A stretch of DNA of 64,000 nucleotides from a virus, in IMG/VR virus record IMGVR_UViG_3300037296_000055, positions 18,505 through 82,504 of that record, one strand, 5' to 3'. Under the pieces are notes generated by a model, which was not told the DNA's origin, did not search any database, and saw nothing but the letters and a program-made list of their open reading frames with translations. The position numbers and the translations under genes are program-made. Shown piece after piece: positions 42,591 to 50,471 of the stretch. The stretch's first letter is position 1; the number at the start of each line of letters is the position of its first letter.

Positions 42591-43455
42591 CGTAGTTCCC
42601 CTTATTGTCCATGGTTTTGGTTGGCATGATGCCAACGTGTTGTTGCACAGCGTACCGTGCTGCGACAGAAGCCCGACGGTTGGTCCGAAGAGCAGTGCTC
42701 ATCGCGCCCCCGTTGGCCAGACGACGTTCGGCCCAGAACTTGCCAGCATGCAAGTCCCGGATAGCTCCCTGAACACCGTCGATAGCGGCCCGGATGAACC
42801 GTTCTTCAGACATCCAGGCAGACGACAGCGACCGATACTCCATCCCGTAGGACTTGGTCCGGAAGGCACCGGGAGCCCCATACAAGGTCCGGCGCATGTC
42901 GTCGTTATCCCACAGAGAAGACAGGGGAAGAATAGTACCGTCCAGCTGCTGTGACAGCAAACGGCATTGCATGAACAGATCAGGATCCGACATGTCAAAC
43001 TCAGAACCCCACCCGATATGGATGTGACCGCCGGAAGTCCGGAAGTAAGGGTTCTGCGGAGCGGGCCGGGGGTTGGCCTCCCCGCTGTAGGCGTTGAAGT
43101 CAGGCTCACAACCCAGGATCAGTTGTTCCGGGGGCTGGGCCTCGATGACCTCACGGTCGAACGTCACGGAAGGCTGGGCCTTCAGAATGTAACGATCGGT
43201 GTCGAAGAGCTGGCGGATACGGCCCATGACCGCATCAATGTTCGCCACGAACTCGTCGGTGGTACGTGCCGGTGGGATGCCGAATTCCAGCGCCATACCG
43301 TCGACCTGAACCATGCCACCTTCGTCGAAGATGTACGGCTCATCTTTGGTTCCGGGAACGATCCCATGAGCGCCGACGAAGCGCTCTGCATGAGTGTCCC
43401 AGATGAACAGCTCGGGGTCACAGCCAAAGACGTATTCGATGTTGTCAAGTTTCAT
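42580..43455 (-). CDS. phiEco32-like COOH-NH2 ligase
   Basis: A 291-aa protein with the marks of phage carboxylate-amine ligases of the phiEco32 type: EYVFGCDPELFIWD, GIVPGTKDEPY, QVDGMALEFGIPPA, ILGCEPDFNAYSG and RTSGGHIHIGW. Such enzymes have a glutamine synthetase-like fold and make an amide or peptide bond using ATP. It sits directly upstream of the first amidoligase partners in the same mRNA. Confidence 0.85.
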   Translation of the reverse strand: MKLDNIEYVFGCDPELFIWDTHAERFVGAHGIVPGTKDEPYIFDEGGMVQVDGMALEFGIPPARTTDEFVANIDAVMGRIRQLFDTDRYILKAQPSVTFDREVIEAQPPEQLILGCEPDFNAYSGEANPRPAPQNPYFRTSGGHIHIGWGSEFDMSDPDLFMQCRLLSQQLDGTILPLSSLWDNDDMRRTLYGAPGAFRTKSYGMEYRSLSSAWMSEERFIRAAIDGVQGAIRDLHAGKFWAERRLANGGAMSTALRTNRRASVAARYAVQQHVGIMPTKTMDNKGNYVAV

Positions 43456-43460
43456 GTTGG

Positions 43461-44573
43461 TTAGCCTTCAATCGTTGTTTTCAGAACGCAAGCAGTGCAG
43501 ATGGCGGTTTCTTGATTGATCAGGAACCGGAGGCTCCCGCTCTGAAACTCTTCGAAGGAGATGCCGTTGCTGCAGAAAGCACACTGACACCCTGTTTTTT
43601 GGTCGAACTCGCTCTTGCCGGAGAACTTGGGAGCAAACCAAGCATCACGAGACGACTTAGGATTAGGAACCCCCAGAACGGGAGACCGTACCGCCGGGGA
43701 CCCTTTCCCATGACGGTTCTGCGCGTAGTTAGGCCGGTTGTTGCCGTAACCGGTGTTGTTGCCGTACTGCCCACCGGGCCTATACGCCGAAGCACCCGTC
43801 CCATTGTTCCCAACCGTCGAGGTAAAAGGGGGGCGTTTCTCGAAGCTCGACACCTTGGCGGTCTTGAACACCTCAAGGCCCCGCTTGTTGAAGTCGAATT
43901 CCCACTGGGTAAAGGCCTCCACTTCCTTCGGCTCTTCCCAGTTAGCGCCACACTTCATGGCACCGACAGCGGCATAGAGGATCCAGGGCATGGAAGCAAA
44001 CATCAGAGTGGTGTGGCTCTTGTTCCACGTATACCACATCGGACGAGCCGAGTTCCGGCCAATAGTGAAGATCTTTGTCTTCGCGTTGTAGAAGACCAGA
44101 GCCATGTCCAGATCGACTTCTTTCTCGATCCGGGCCATGTCCCAGCCCTCGTTGAGCGCATGCATCACAGCCTGCGAGTCAACTTCATACTCGGCACCCT
44201 TAGGGAGAGCGCGAGGTGTGCCACGGGTTGTACCGTTGTGAACCCCGATCACGTCACCCTCAAGGAAGGGGTGAGCGTTCTTGGAGGTGTTAGCGCCGCG
44301 CGTCTTGGCACGGTTGTGGCCGACCAGGACCCGCAGGTTGTGGGCCTTGAACTCGCCGTCGATGTCCATCAGAGCGCGGGAACCAGGATTGGTCCACAGG
44401 TCCTGCGGGGAGCCAACGCCCTTGATGTAGCTGGCGTTGTTAGTCTGGTCAACCCAGAAGTAGCCGGTGGCGTCAGTACCCCGAGGATAGTCGAAGTATG
44501 ACAACCAGCGAAGAAGATTGCGCTCTTGAATGGAGAGCGAGGTTGTCGTCATGATGCCTACGATGCCACACAT
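43461..44573 (-). CDS. Class II glutamine amidotransferase
   Basis: A 370-aa Ntn-hydrolase. After Met removal the nucleophile is Cys2 (MCGIVGIM). Glutamine-site motifs are RGTDATGY, VLVGHNRAKTRG, NAHPFLEGD and IGVHNGTTRG. It frees ammonia from glutamine, or hydrolyses a gamma-glutamyl bond, for a ligase. The C-terminal 130 residues are unlike synthetase domains: an Asn/Gly/Tyr-rich linker, then a CQCAFCSNG...CTAC zinc-ribbon-like end. ATG overlaps the upstream TAA. Confidence 0.85.
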   Translation of the reverse strand: MCGIVGIMTTTSLSIQERNLLRWLSYFDYPRGTDATGYFWVDQTNNASYIKGVGSPQDLWTNPGSRALMDIDGEFKAHNLRVLVGHNRAKTRGANTSKNAHPFLEGDVIGVHNGTTRGTPRALPKGAEYEVDSQAVMHALNEGWDMARIEKEVDLDMALVFYNAKTKIFTIGRNSARPMWYTWNKSHTTLMFASMPWILYAAVGAMKCGANWEEPKEVEAFTQWEFDFNKRGLEVFKTAKVSSFEKRPPFTSTVGNNGTGASAYRPGGQYGNNTGYGNNRPNYAQNRHGKGSPAVRSPVLGVPNPKSSRDAWFAPKFSGKSEFDQKTGCQCAFCSNGISFEEFQSGSLRFLINQETAICTACVLKTTIEG

Positions 44574-45319
44574 TATTTGGCTTCCTTTTCAGTTACTTCG
44601 GAGGGGGTGGGTGTGGTCGACGCGGGTGTGGTCACCTCTGCCGTCGGTTCTTTGAGGATCTGGAAGTGAGTCAACATCTTCTGGAAGAAGTTGGCCCCCT
44701 CACTGTCCTCATCGAATTGGGTCACGTCAGGCATGGAGCCGAACGCGTTGTAGCGGGAAGAATAAGCCATCTCGACCTGACGAGACAGCCCTGCACAGCG
44801 CGAGTCCTGTTCCCGGATAGCGACCGGAGACCAAGACGGTGCGGTCTGACGACCGGAGATCACCTGCGAGTGTTCGGAGCGGAAGGAGAGTGTCAGGATC
44901 TGTTCCCGGAGCTCCGCTTCCTTCAGGGTGTTAGTGAACGCGTTGTGGTAGCTCGGAACGTTCAGGCGAGCCCGATCCAGGATCGGTACCACCTTCTGCA
45001 GAGAGCCGCCGGTCGCGACGGTCAGAAAGTTGAACCCATAGCCAAAGCCGACCATGGGCAGGTTGCGTAGATAGGCTTGACGGAAGACGGTGAACTGCTG
45101 GAAGTACTCCAACAGGTCCCCTTCGATCCGATCGTCACCTGCAGTCCACGAGGCCGCGACCTGGTGTGTGCTGTCAATGAAGGTGTCCAGGTGGTTCTCA
45201 CCGAACACCACAACATCGATGGTGGGGTCGAGGATCTTGTTGGTCGTGTCGTGTCCCCAGTTCTCGAACATGTCGACAAGCAACGGACGTGTATCGCACT
45301 GATTAATAAAGACTTTCAT
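44573..45319 (-). CDS. Class I glutamine amidotransferase homologue lacking the catalytic Cys
   Basis: A 248-aa protein. The nucleophile elbow of class I amidotransferases is recognisable as PMVGFGYGFNFLTVATGGSL, aligning with FLGVCRGGQLLNIIAGGSM of the active paralogue at 48083-48688. Gly93 occupies the Cys position. It is probably inactive as an amidase and may be a regulatory or binding subunit. The C-terminal tail is Thr/Pro/Glu-rich. It overlaps the next gene upstream by 17 bases. Confidence 0.68.
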   Translation of the reverse strand: MKVFINQCDTRPLLVDMFENWGHDTTNKILDPTIDVVVFGENHLDTFIDSTHQVAASWTAGDDRIEGDLLEYFQQFTVFRQAYLRNLPMVGFGYGFNFLTVATGGSLQKVVPILDRARLNVPSYHNAFTNTLKEAELREQILTLSFRSEHSQVISGRQTAPSWSPVAIREQDSRCAGLSRQVEMAYSSRYNAFGSMPDVTQFDEDSEGANFFQKMLTHFQILKEPTAEVTTPASTTPTPSEVTEKEAK

Positions 45320-46328
45320 TGATCAGGACCTCCCAGTTCAGTGATGCTGTTGATGTCTTCCCACGAGAGGAACCACCGGACTTTGGTTTGTCTTGGACGA
45401 GCGCACCCATGCTTATTGCGGGCCAGGGCAGAACACTTTTGTTCTTACCCCCCGGTTCGGGCATGTCGACCACTTCCGCCAGAACTGCTGCCGCTTCTGC
45501 ACGGCTCAACAAGAACGCTTCCGGTGTTGGCAACGGCACCTGAGGAATGAACAGCGTGTCCCCCTCACCGAAGTTCTTCAGTCCATCGTGGCGGGTAGAG
45601 TAGATCCGCGAGATGTCACCGGTGCTGGCGAAGGCGTAGTTGGAGGCCACCATCTTCTCGTGCAGGGTCGCGCCATCGTCAGGAAACACAAAGATGTTGT
45701 GACGGACGTTGTGCATGAGGTCCACAACACGGGCCCCATCCTGGAACGGAAGGTGACCGTTCACAAAGTTCCAGACGCTCTGAGGTCGGAGGAAGCGGTC
45801 CCCGTCCACGCCTGTCTTGGTCCAGGCCAGCAGCATCCAGGCTTCAAGAGGCTCAACCCCTTCAAGCTGTGACAGTGCGTCCCACGCGTAGATGAAGGAC
45901 GACTGAACCTGGAACATCGACCGGAAGATCTGTGCTGCCATGAAGAACTGCGGCCAGGGCATCGTGTTGATGGGACTGATCACCAGCCCGTGCTCCATGA
46001 TGAAGTCGACATCCTTGATGAAGAAGAAGCCCTCGGTCACCGGGTGGGAGACCAAGAACTGAAGGAAGCGACGTGTTGCTGCAGGGTTCAAGTCCGCAGC
46101 GAACCGGAAGCTTGTGGCGACCAGTGTGTCCGACGCAATCCGCGTCGAGATGTTGTACAGTGGACCGTGGCAGATCGAGTTAGTTGCCAGATTGGTGACA
46201 TGGATGCCAACGTCTGGGTTGCTACGGATCAGCTTGAGCATCACTTTGTTACTTGCTGTGAGCGTGGTGTTCACCTGAAAGGTTGTCAGATGGTCTTCCA
46301 CGTATTCACGTACTGCAGTTTCGTCCAT
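45303..46328 (-). CDS. Hypothetical protein, 341 aa
   Basis: A soluble protein of unknown family with many aromatic residues (FFFIKDVDFIMEHG, PWPQFFMAAQIFRSMF) and a basic Ser/Gly-rich linker near the end (DKPKSGGSSRGKTS). It overlaps the inactive amidotransferase gene. It may belong to the peptide-ligase system. A hairpin CCCCCA/TGGGGG lies just upstream at 46357-46375. Confidence 0.72.
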   Translation of the reverse strand: MDETAVREYVEDHLTTFQVNTTLTASNKVMLKLIRSNPDVGIHVTNLATNSICHGPLYNISTRIASDTLVATSFRFAADLNPAATRRFLQFLVSHPVTEGFFFIKDVDFIMEHGLVISPINTMPWPQFFMAAQIFRSMFQVQSSFIYAWDALSQLEGVEPLEAWMLLAWTKTGVDGDRFLRPQSVWNFVNGHLPFQDGARVVDLMHNVRHNIFVFPDDGATLHEKMVASNYAFASTGDISRIYSTRHDGLKNFGEGDTLFIPQVPLPTPEAFLLSRAEAAAVLAEVVDMPEPGGKNKSVLPWPAISMGALVQDKPKSGGSSRGKTSTASLNWEVLINESLY

Positions 46329-46389
46329 GTGTACCAGTTCCTATTTCCGAAATTTACCCCCAACATCTGTGGGGGCTTCATGATTGTGG

Positions 46390-46632
46390 TTACTTCAGCA
46401 CGGCACGAAGTGCGCCGTAATCATCAATTAGTTCTACGGTCTCGTCATAGCCACCGGAGGCCTCCAGGGTGGCCACTTGGTCAGCGGCCTTGTCCTGGAA
46501 CTCCTTAGTATAGTTCTTGATAGAAACGCTCTGTGGCGTCAGAGAGACGGTCTCAGAAGGACCCGTCCCGCAGCTTGTCAGAAACAGGCCGCTCATCATT
46601 GCGATAAGCAGCATCCCGTTTGAGTGCTTCAT
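46390..46632 (-). CDS. Putative o-spanin lipoprotein (Rz1-like)
   Basis: An 80-aa protein; ATG 46632 lies seven bases after GGAG inside the upstream gene. The signal peptide ends in lipobox LTSC, predicting an outer-membrane lipoprotein. The nested arrangement with the small membrane protein at 46553-46744 is the classic spanin arrangement; together they would fuse inner and outer membranes at lysis. It is less Pro-rich than lambda Rz1, so the call is tentative. Confidence 0.6.
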   Translation of the reverse strand: MKHSNGMLLIAMMSGLFLTSCGTGPSETVSLTPQSVSIKNYTKEFQDKAADQVATLEASGGYDETVELIDDYGALRAVLK

Positions 46633-46744
46633 CTTGTTTCTCCTCGTCAGCCTTGGCCGACTTGTTTTTGCTGTAGTTGTAGCCCGCATACCCTCCGAGG
46701 AGAGTTGCGAGGAGCCCCAGCAGGCCCACGATAGAGCTGATCAT
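46553..46744 (-). CDS. Putative i-spanin (Rz-like), 63 aa
   Basis: The N-terminal membrane helix (SIVGLLGLLATLLGGYAGY) is followed by a highly charged helical periplasmic tail (KSAKADEEKQDEALKRDAAY). The lipoprotein gene starts inside it in another frame. Short for an Rz protein. It is located 30 kb from the endolysin and on the other strand, so its timing may differ from the lysozyme. ATG overlaps the upstream stop. Confidence 0.58.
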   Translation of the reverse strand: MISSIVGLLGLLATLLGGYAGYNYSKNKSAKADEEKQDEALKRDAAYRNDERPVSDKLRDGSF

Positions 46745-46986
46745 GCCATGTAACGTACGGCAGGCGCGACCACGATAGGGCGCTTCACCGAAGCACTCCC
46801 CACCTGGATGTTAGATCGCGCAGTGATCGTTGTGATGTAGTCGGCAGGAACGTAGTAGACACGCTCCACAGGGCCGTCTTCGTAGACGACCTTGTTATAG
46901 TAGACCCCCAATTCCTTGAGGGTTCCGTTTCCGGCGATGGACTTCAGGCTTACGCAAGCGTCCAGGAAAAGGTCTTGCTGTTTCAT
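46741..46986 (-). CDS. Hypothetical protein, 81 aa
   Basis: ATG 46986 lies seven bases after GGAG, just past the nrdF stop. A small beta-rich protein (GVYYNKVVYEDGPVERVYYV) with no membrane segment or known domain. It sits between nrdF and the spanin pair. Confidence 0.68.
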   Translation of the reverse strand: MKQQDLFLDACVSLKSIAGNGTLKELGVYYNKVVYEDGPVERVYYVPADYITTITARSNIQVGSASVKRPIVVAPAVRYMA

Positions 46987-46987
46987 G

Positions 46988-47938
46988 TTAGAACTCCCAA
47001 TCATCGTCCTTTGTTTCAGTCTTAGTACCCATTACGTAGGATGAGCCGGAGCCTGAGAAGAAATCGTGGTTCTCGGAGTCAGGCGCTAAAGAGGCAAGGA
47101 TTGCCGGATTGACCTTGGTCATCTCAGGAGGGAACAGAGGTTCGTAGCCAAGGTTGGCCAGAGCCTTGTTTGCGTTGTAGTGGAGGAATGTCTTGACCTC
47201 GGATGTCATCCCGATGTCGTCATACAGTTCTTCCGTATAGCGAGACTCAATCTCGTAGAGATCTCCCAGAAGGGTGTAGGTGAAAGCTTTTACGCTCTCT
47301 TGCTCTTCCGTAGTAAGAAGGAGCTTACGATACTTCTGGTGTTGGTAGCCGACGTAGTACCCGTGGATTGACTCGTCCCGGATGATCAGTCGGATCAGGT
47401 CAGCCGTGTTGGTCAGGAGACCTCGCGACGACCAGTACATAGGAAGAAAGAAGCCCGAGTAAAAGGAGAAGGACTCCAGGAACACAGACGCTGCCATTGA
47501 CTCCGCCCAGTTACCGTTCTGGTAGATGTCGTTGATACGTGCTGCTTTCTCCTGAAGCCAACGGTTCTTCCCAGCCCACTGAAAGACTTCGTTGATCTCG
47601 TCCGTCGAACACAGCGTTGAGAACACTGAGCTGTAGGACTTCGCATGCACCGACTCCATGAAGCCGATGTTCGTGTAGATCGCCTGAGCGTGGGGAGTAC
47701 TCGGACAGCCCAGCAGCATCTGCAGACCGCCGGTGGCCTGGAGAGTGTCCAGTGCCGTGAGACCTGCGAAGGCCCTGATAGTTGCTTTCTTCTGTACGGG
47801 AGTCATCCGTTCCCAGGATTGCTGGTCAGCAGCGAGTGGGACTTTCTCAGGAAGCCAGAAGTTAGAGGTTAGACGGTTCCAGACTTCAAGATCTTTAGAG
47901 TCCTGAATTTGGTTCCAGTTGATTGGTTGTAGCGTCAT
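46988..47938 (-). CDS. nrdF: Ribonucleotide reductase class Ib beta subunit
   Basis: A 316-aa radical-bearing subunit. Metal ligands are all present: Asp64, Glu95, His98, Glu155, Glu189 and His192; the radical Tyr is Tyr102 (HAKSYSSVF). The C-terminal DDWEF tail binds the alpha subunit. It works with NrdE, NrdI and NrdH encoded in the same operon to make deoxynucleoside diphosphates for phage DNA. Separated from nrdE by seven small genes, unlike bacterial nrdHIEF operons. Confidence 0.93.
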   Translation of the reverse strand: MTLQPINWNQIQDSKDLEVWNRLTSNFWLPEKVPLAADQQSWERMTPVQKKATIRAFAGLTALDTLQATGGLQMLLGCPSTPHAQAIYTNIGFMESVHAKSYSSVFSTLCSTDEINEVFQWAGKNRWLQEKAARINDIYQNGNWAESMAASVFLESFSFYSGFFLPMYWSSRGLLTNTADLIRLIIRDESIHGYYVGYQHQKYRKLLLTTEEQESVKAFTYTLLGDLYEIESRYTEELYDDIGMTSEVKTFLHYNANKALANLGYEPLFPPEMTKVNPAILASLAPDSENHDFFSGSGSSYVMGTKTETKDDDWEF

Positions 47939-48095
47939 GCCAGGGACAATCCTTGTTTACAGTTGACTGAACGTCATTGAATAGTGGCTTCATCATTGCA
48001 GCGCAGCTATGATGTTCCTTGTAGTGATCGTGATACGGACAGGCCGCACAGCGATGGACCCTATGGGTCAGTAGCCCCCGTTCTACGCGAACCAT
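47895..48095 (-). CDS. Small Cys/His-rich protein, 66 aa
   Basis: ATG 48095 overlaps the upstream gene by 13 bases and its end overlaps nrdF by 44 bases. It fills an otherwise empty gap in a compact operon. The sequence CAACPYHDHYKEHHSC and a later DCPWHD give a plausible zinc site. Function unknown; the frame may instead be chance. Confidence 0.45.
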   Translation of the reverse strand: MVRVERGLLTHRVHRCAACPYHDHYKEHHSCAAMMKPLFNDVQSTVNKDCPWHDATTNQLEPNSGL

Positions 48096-48688
48096 TCGTC
48101 GATCATGCGGAAGTACAGCCGACGGGTCGGAGCCTCCTGCGTGACGAATTCGGGGTGCGGTTGGAAGCAGAGGAATTGTTCCTCAGCGTAGAAGATTGCT
48201 TCCGGGTCTTGTTGTGGCTCATTCTCGACCACACCAACATTCTCGCGCCGGGTGGACAAGCCGTCAGCGAAGGCCAACAGGTCAGCCCCCTCCGACGCAG
48301 GGATCATCATCTGGTGGTGAACCGAGTTGACCCGGTGTACCGAGCCGTCAGGAACATACGTGATGTCGTGGTACCCACGGTGCCCTGAGATGTCCTGCCA
48401 CATGGAGCCGCCCGCAATGATGTTCAGGAGCTGGCCACCACGACATACCCCCAGGAACTTCTTCTTCCGGCGGAAGGCTTTGATCAGGGCCAACTCACGT
48501 GCATCACGCTCGTCAGTCCAGTAGGACGTTGGGTGAGGCTCCAGACCGTAGAGCTTAGGGTTGAGGTCGGAACCCCCTGTCAGCTGGATGTAGTCAGCTT
48601 CCTCCGGACCCCCCACAACAGTCCAGCCCTCCTCCGTGAACATCTCCGGATAGGTAGGACCCGCTGACGCGATGTAAACTGTCTTCAT
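48083..48688 (-). CDS. Class I glutamine amidotransferase / gamma-glutamyl hydrolase-like (C26)
   Basis: A 201-aa protein with an intact triad: Cys82 in FLGVCRGGQLL, His178 and Glu180 in CFQPHPE. The DYIQLTGGSDLNP block and VHRVNSVHHQM are typical of the peptidase C26 branch, which cleaves gamma-glutamyl bonds. It is a paralogue of the Cys-less protein at 44573-45319. It may recycle or trim gamma-glutamyl products of the ligase cluster. ATG at 48688. Confidence 0.82.
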   Translation of the reverse strand: MKTVYIASAGPTYPEMFTEEGWTVVGGPEEADYIQLTGGSDLNPKLYGLEPHPTSYWTDERDARELALIKAFRRKKKFLGVCRGGQLLNIIAGGSMWQDISGHRGYHDITYVPDGSVHRVNSVHHQMMIPASEGADLLAFADGLSTRRENVGVVENEPQQDPEAIFYAEEQFLCFQPHPEFVTQEAPTRRLYFRMIDEWFA

Positions 48689-49154
48689 AAATCACCTGTT
48701 TGCTTTGGATGTTTGCGGCTTGCATAAGCTTGGATGAACGTGTCCAACGCTTTCCATAGTGCGCAAACTGGTCCTTCGGGGGCTGAACGTGTACGATACG
48801 CTTCACCCTTGCCTGGATCAGTCGAGCAGTGCACTTGGCGCAGGGGAACCGGGTGATGTACACCGTTGCCCCCTCCACCGAAGTGTTAGCATTCAGCATG
48901 GCGTTCTCTTCCGCGTGGATGACCACATCGTCTTTGAACGACTTGTCGAGGTATAGTTTGGGATCATCAGGGATGCCCCGAGGGAACCCGTTGTAGCCCA
49001 GACTCAGGACTTGGTTCCGATCATTAGTGATCACACAGCCCACCTTACGATGAGGGTCCTTGGACCACTGTGCGACCATAGAGGCCATGGCCAGGAACCG
49101 AAGCTCCCAGCCTGTTGCCACGCCTACACTACGCTGCCGCGTTGTCGACTTCAT
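48594..49154 (-). CDS. dCMP deaminase
   Basis: A 186-aa zinc deaminase. The HAEENAML motif gives the His ligand and catalytic Glu, and FPCAKCTARLI gives the two Cys. It converts dCMP to dUMP, feeding dTTP synthesis along with the ribonucleotide reductase. ATG 49154 (or 49160) lies after AAAGAG and overlaps the upstream gene. The Gly/Ser/Cys-rich C-terminus overlaps the amidotransferase gene by 95 bases, an unusually long overlap. Confidence 0.85.
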   Translation of the reverse strand: MKSTTRQRSVGVATGWELRFLAMASMVAQWSKDPHRKVGCVITNDRNQVLSLGYNGFPRGIPDDPKLYLDKSFKDDVVIHAEENAMLNANTSVEGATVYITRFPCAKCTARLIQARVKRIVHVQPPKDQFAHYGKRWTRSSKLMQAANIQSKQVIYEDSLHRVSGSYLSGDVHGGGLDCCGGSGGS

Positions 49155-49827
49155 CAGCATCTCTTTCTGGATAAGTACGGACCAGCAGGTTCAGGAGCGA
49201 ACCAGTACGGGAGCTCACGACCGCCCCGATCCACTGGAAGCCCAGCGCCTTCACAGCCGCACCCGACTGGTGGTACTGGTGACCGGCAAGCACAATCTCT
49301 TGCATCTCGCCCTCAGCAATCTCCAGTTCCGCCAGAGGGCGGCTGGACCGACGAGCCTGCCGACCGAACGCTTGTTCGACAGTCATGCCCACGCGCTCCG
49401 CATGCACACGCATACGCTCCTGGTTGGCCGCATCGCTCGCTCGCTGTTGCACCATGGCACGCTCAGAAACCCAGCCAATGCCGAAGACCGACATGTTCTC
49501 GTGGCCGGAGTAGGTTAGAGTCCGAGGGCCCATGTTGGTGACGTAGTCCGGCTCCCGGTATGCGGAGATGTCGGGTTCAGCGTGTGAGGGGCTGAGCAGG
49601 AACAGAGTGCCCCCTTGGTGGTTGGGGTACCAGATGGACTTGAAGCCCGGTTCCGTATTGCGCGGTTCGAAGTAGGCCGGGTCATAACGATCCCCGACGT
49701 TGGTGAAGCGACGGATGCGGCCCGACCCTGCGTTGCGATACCGGTAAGGGTACTTCAGCGCGTTCTGGTTGAAGGGCTCAGCACCCTGTTGGTAGCCACA
49801 GCAATAACCGTCATGGTGAGTATACAT
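49129..49827 (-). CDS. CCG-motif family protein 1, 232 aa
   Basis: First described member of a family of four tandem paralogues. It begins MYTHHDGYCCGYQQG. Shared blocks are a QGGTLFLLS strand (where others have GGQ.W or GGFIW), TYSGHENMSVFGIG, and a C-terminal half with MQEIVLAGHQYHQSGAAVKA then LGFQW. It differs from the others by a helical, Arg-rich insertion (RMRVHAERVGMTVEQAFGRQ). Function unknown. Confidence 0.75.
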   Translation of the reverse strand: MYTHHDGYCCGYQQGAEPFNQNALKYPYRYRNAGSGRIRRFTNVGDRYDPAYFEPRNTEPGFKSIWYPNHQGGTLFLLSPSHAEPDISAYREPDYVTNMGPRTLTYSGHENMSVFGIGWVSERAMVQQRASDAANQERMRVHAERVGMTVEQAFGRQARRSSRPLAELEIAEGEMQEIVLAGHQYHQSGAAVKALGFQWIGAVVSSRTGSLLNLLVRTYPERDADEVDNAAA

Positions 49828-49841
49828 AGTATGTCCTTTAT

Positions 49842-50471
49842 TCAGTGGTTCTTGAGGAAGAGGAATAGTGTATTACCGGTCGACGCTGACACGGCAGTAC
49901 TTGCAAGAGACCAGCCAAGCTGGAACATAGTTGCACCGTAGTCATAGACTTGGTGCGATGATAGAACGACCTCAAGTACCTGGTCAGGGGGAAGGAGGTT
50001 GGCCTCAATGAGAGGCCCTTGCGTATAGTCTCCATCAACGTCGTCCTCGCGAACGATGCCATGGAAGCAGATGCCGCTGAACTCCTCGTAGTAGAGCTTC
50101 GGAGTCGGGTGAGCAAGGATATCCTTCTGATACCCCGCCAACCGCTCACCATGCTTAGCCAGCGAGTCCACTTTCGTGTACCAGAGCTGACCACCGTACT
50201 TCGGCGAATAGAGGTTCCAGTATCCCTTAGAAGCCAGGATGGGCTGAAACGCTGCGGCCATCTCAGGAGTGACGTCCTGGATCCGCTGGAGCCACTGGCC
50301 CCCTTCATAACCATCACCGTCCCAGGCGTTGTTGCGCTCGTTACGGCCAAGGGTCAGGACCCGTTTCAGGTCATGGTTGTCCACGACTTTCCACCACTGC
50401 ATGTAACCGCAGCAGTCTCCGTCATGCCCTTTGTAATGGTTGGGCTCTTTACCCTTCACGTACTTCGGCAT
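49842..50471 (-). CDS. CCG-motif family protein 2, 209 aa
   Basis: ATG 50471 is chosen over a TTG ten codons earlier. It starts with HYKGHDGDCCGYMQWW. It shares SKGYWNLYSPKYGGQLWYTK, SGICFHGIV, and the C-terminal LEVVLSSHQVYDYGATMFQL then GWS with its neighbours. It overlaps the upstream paralogue by 23 bases. Function unknown. Confidence 0.75.
   Translation of the reverse strand: MPKYVKGKEPNHYKGHDGDCCGYMQWWKVVDNHDLKRVLTLGRNERNNAWDGDGYEGGQWLQRIQDVTPEMAAAFQPILASKGYWNLYSPKYGGQLWYTKVDSLAKHGERLAGYQKDILAHPTPKLYYEEFSGICFHGIVREDDVDGDYTQGPLIEANLLPPDQVLEVVLSSHQVYDYGATMFQLGWSLASTAVSASTGNTLFLFLKNH

Noticed and set aside
46357-46375. CCCCCA/TGGGGG hairpin as a terminator
   Set aside because: No T run follows on either strand; it may only separate translation of two genes.
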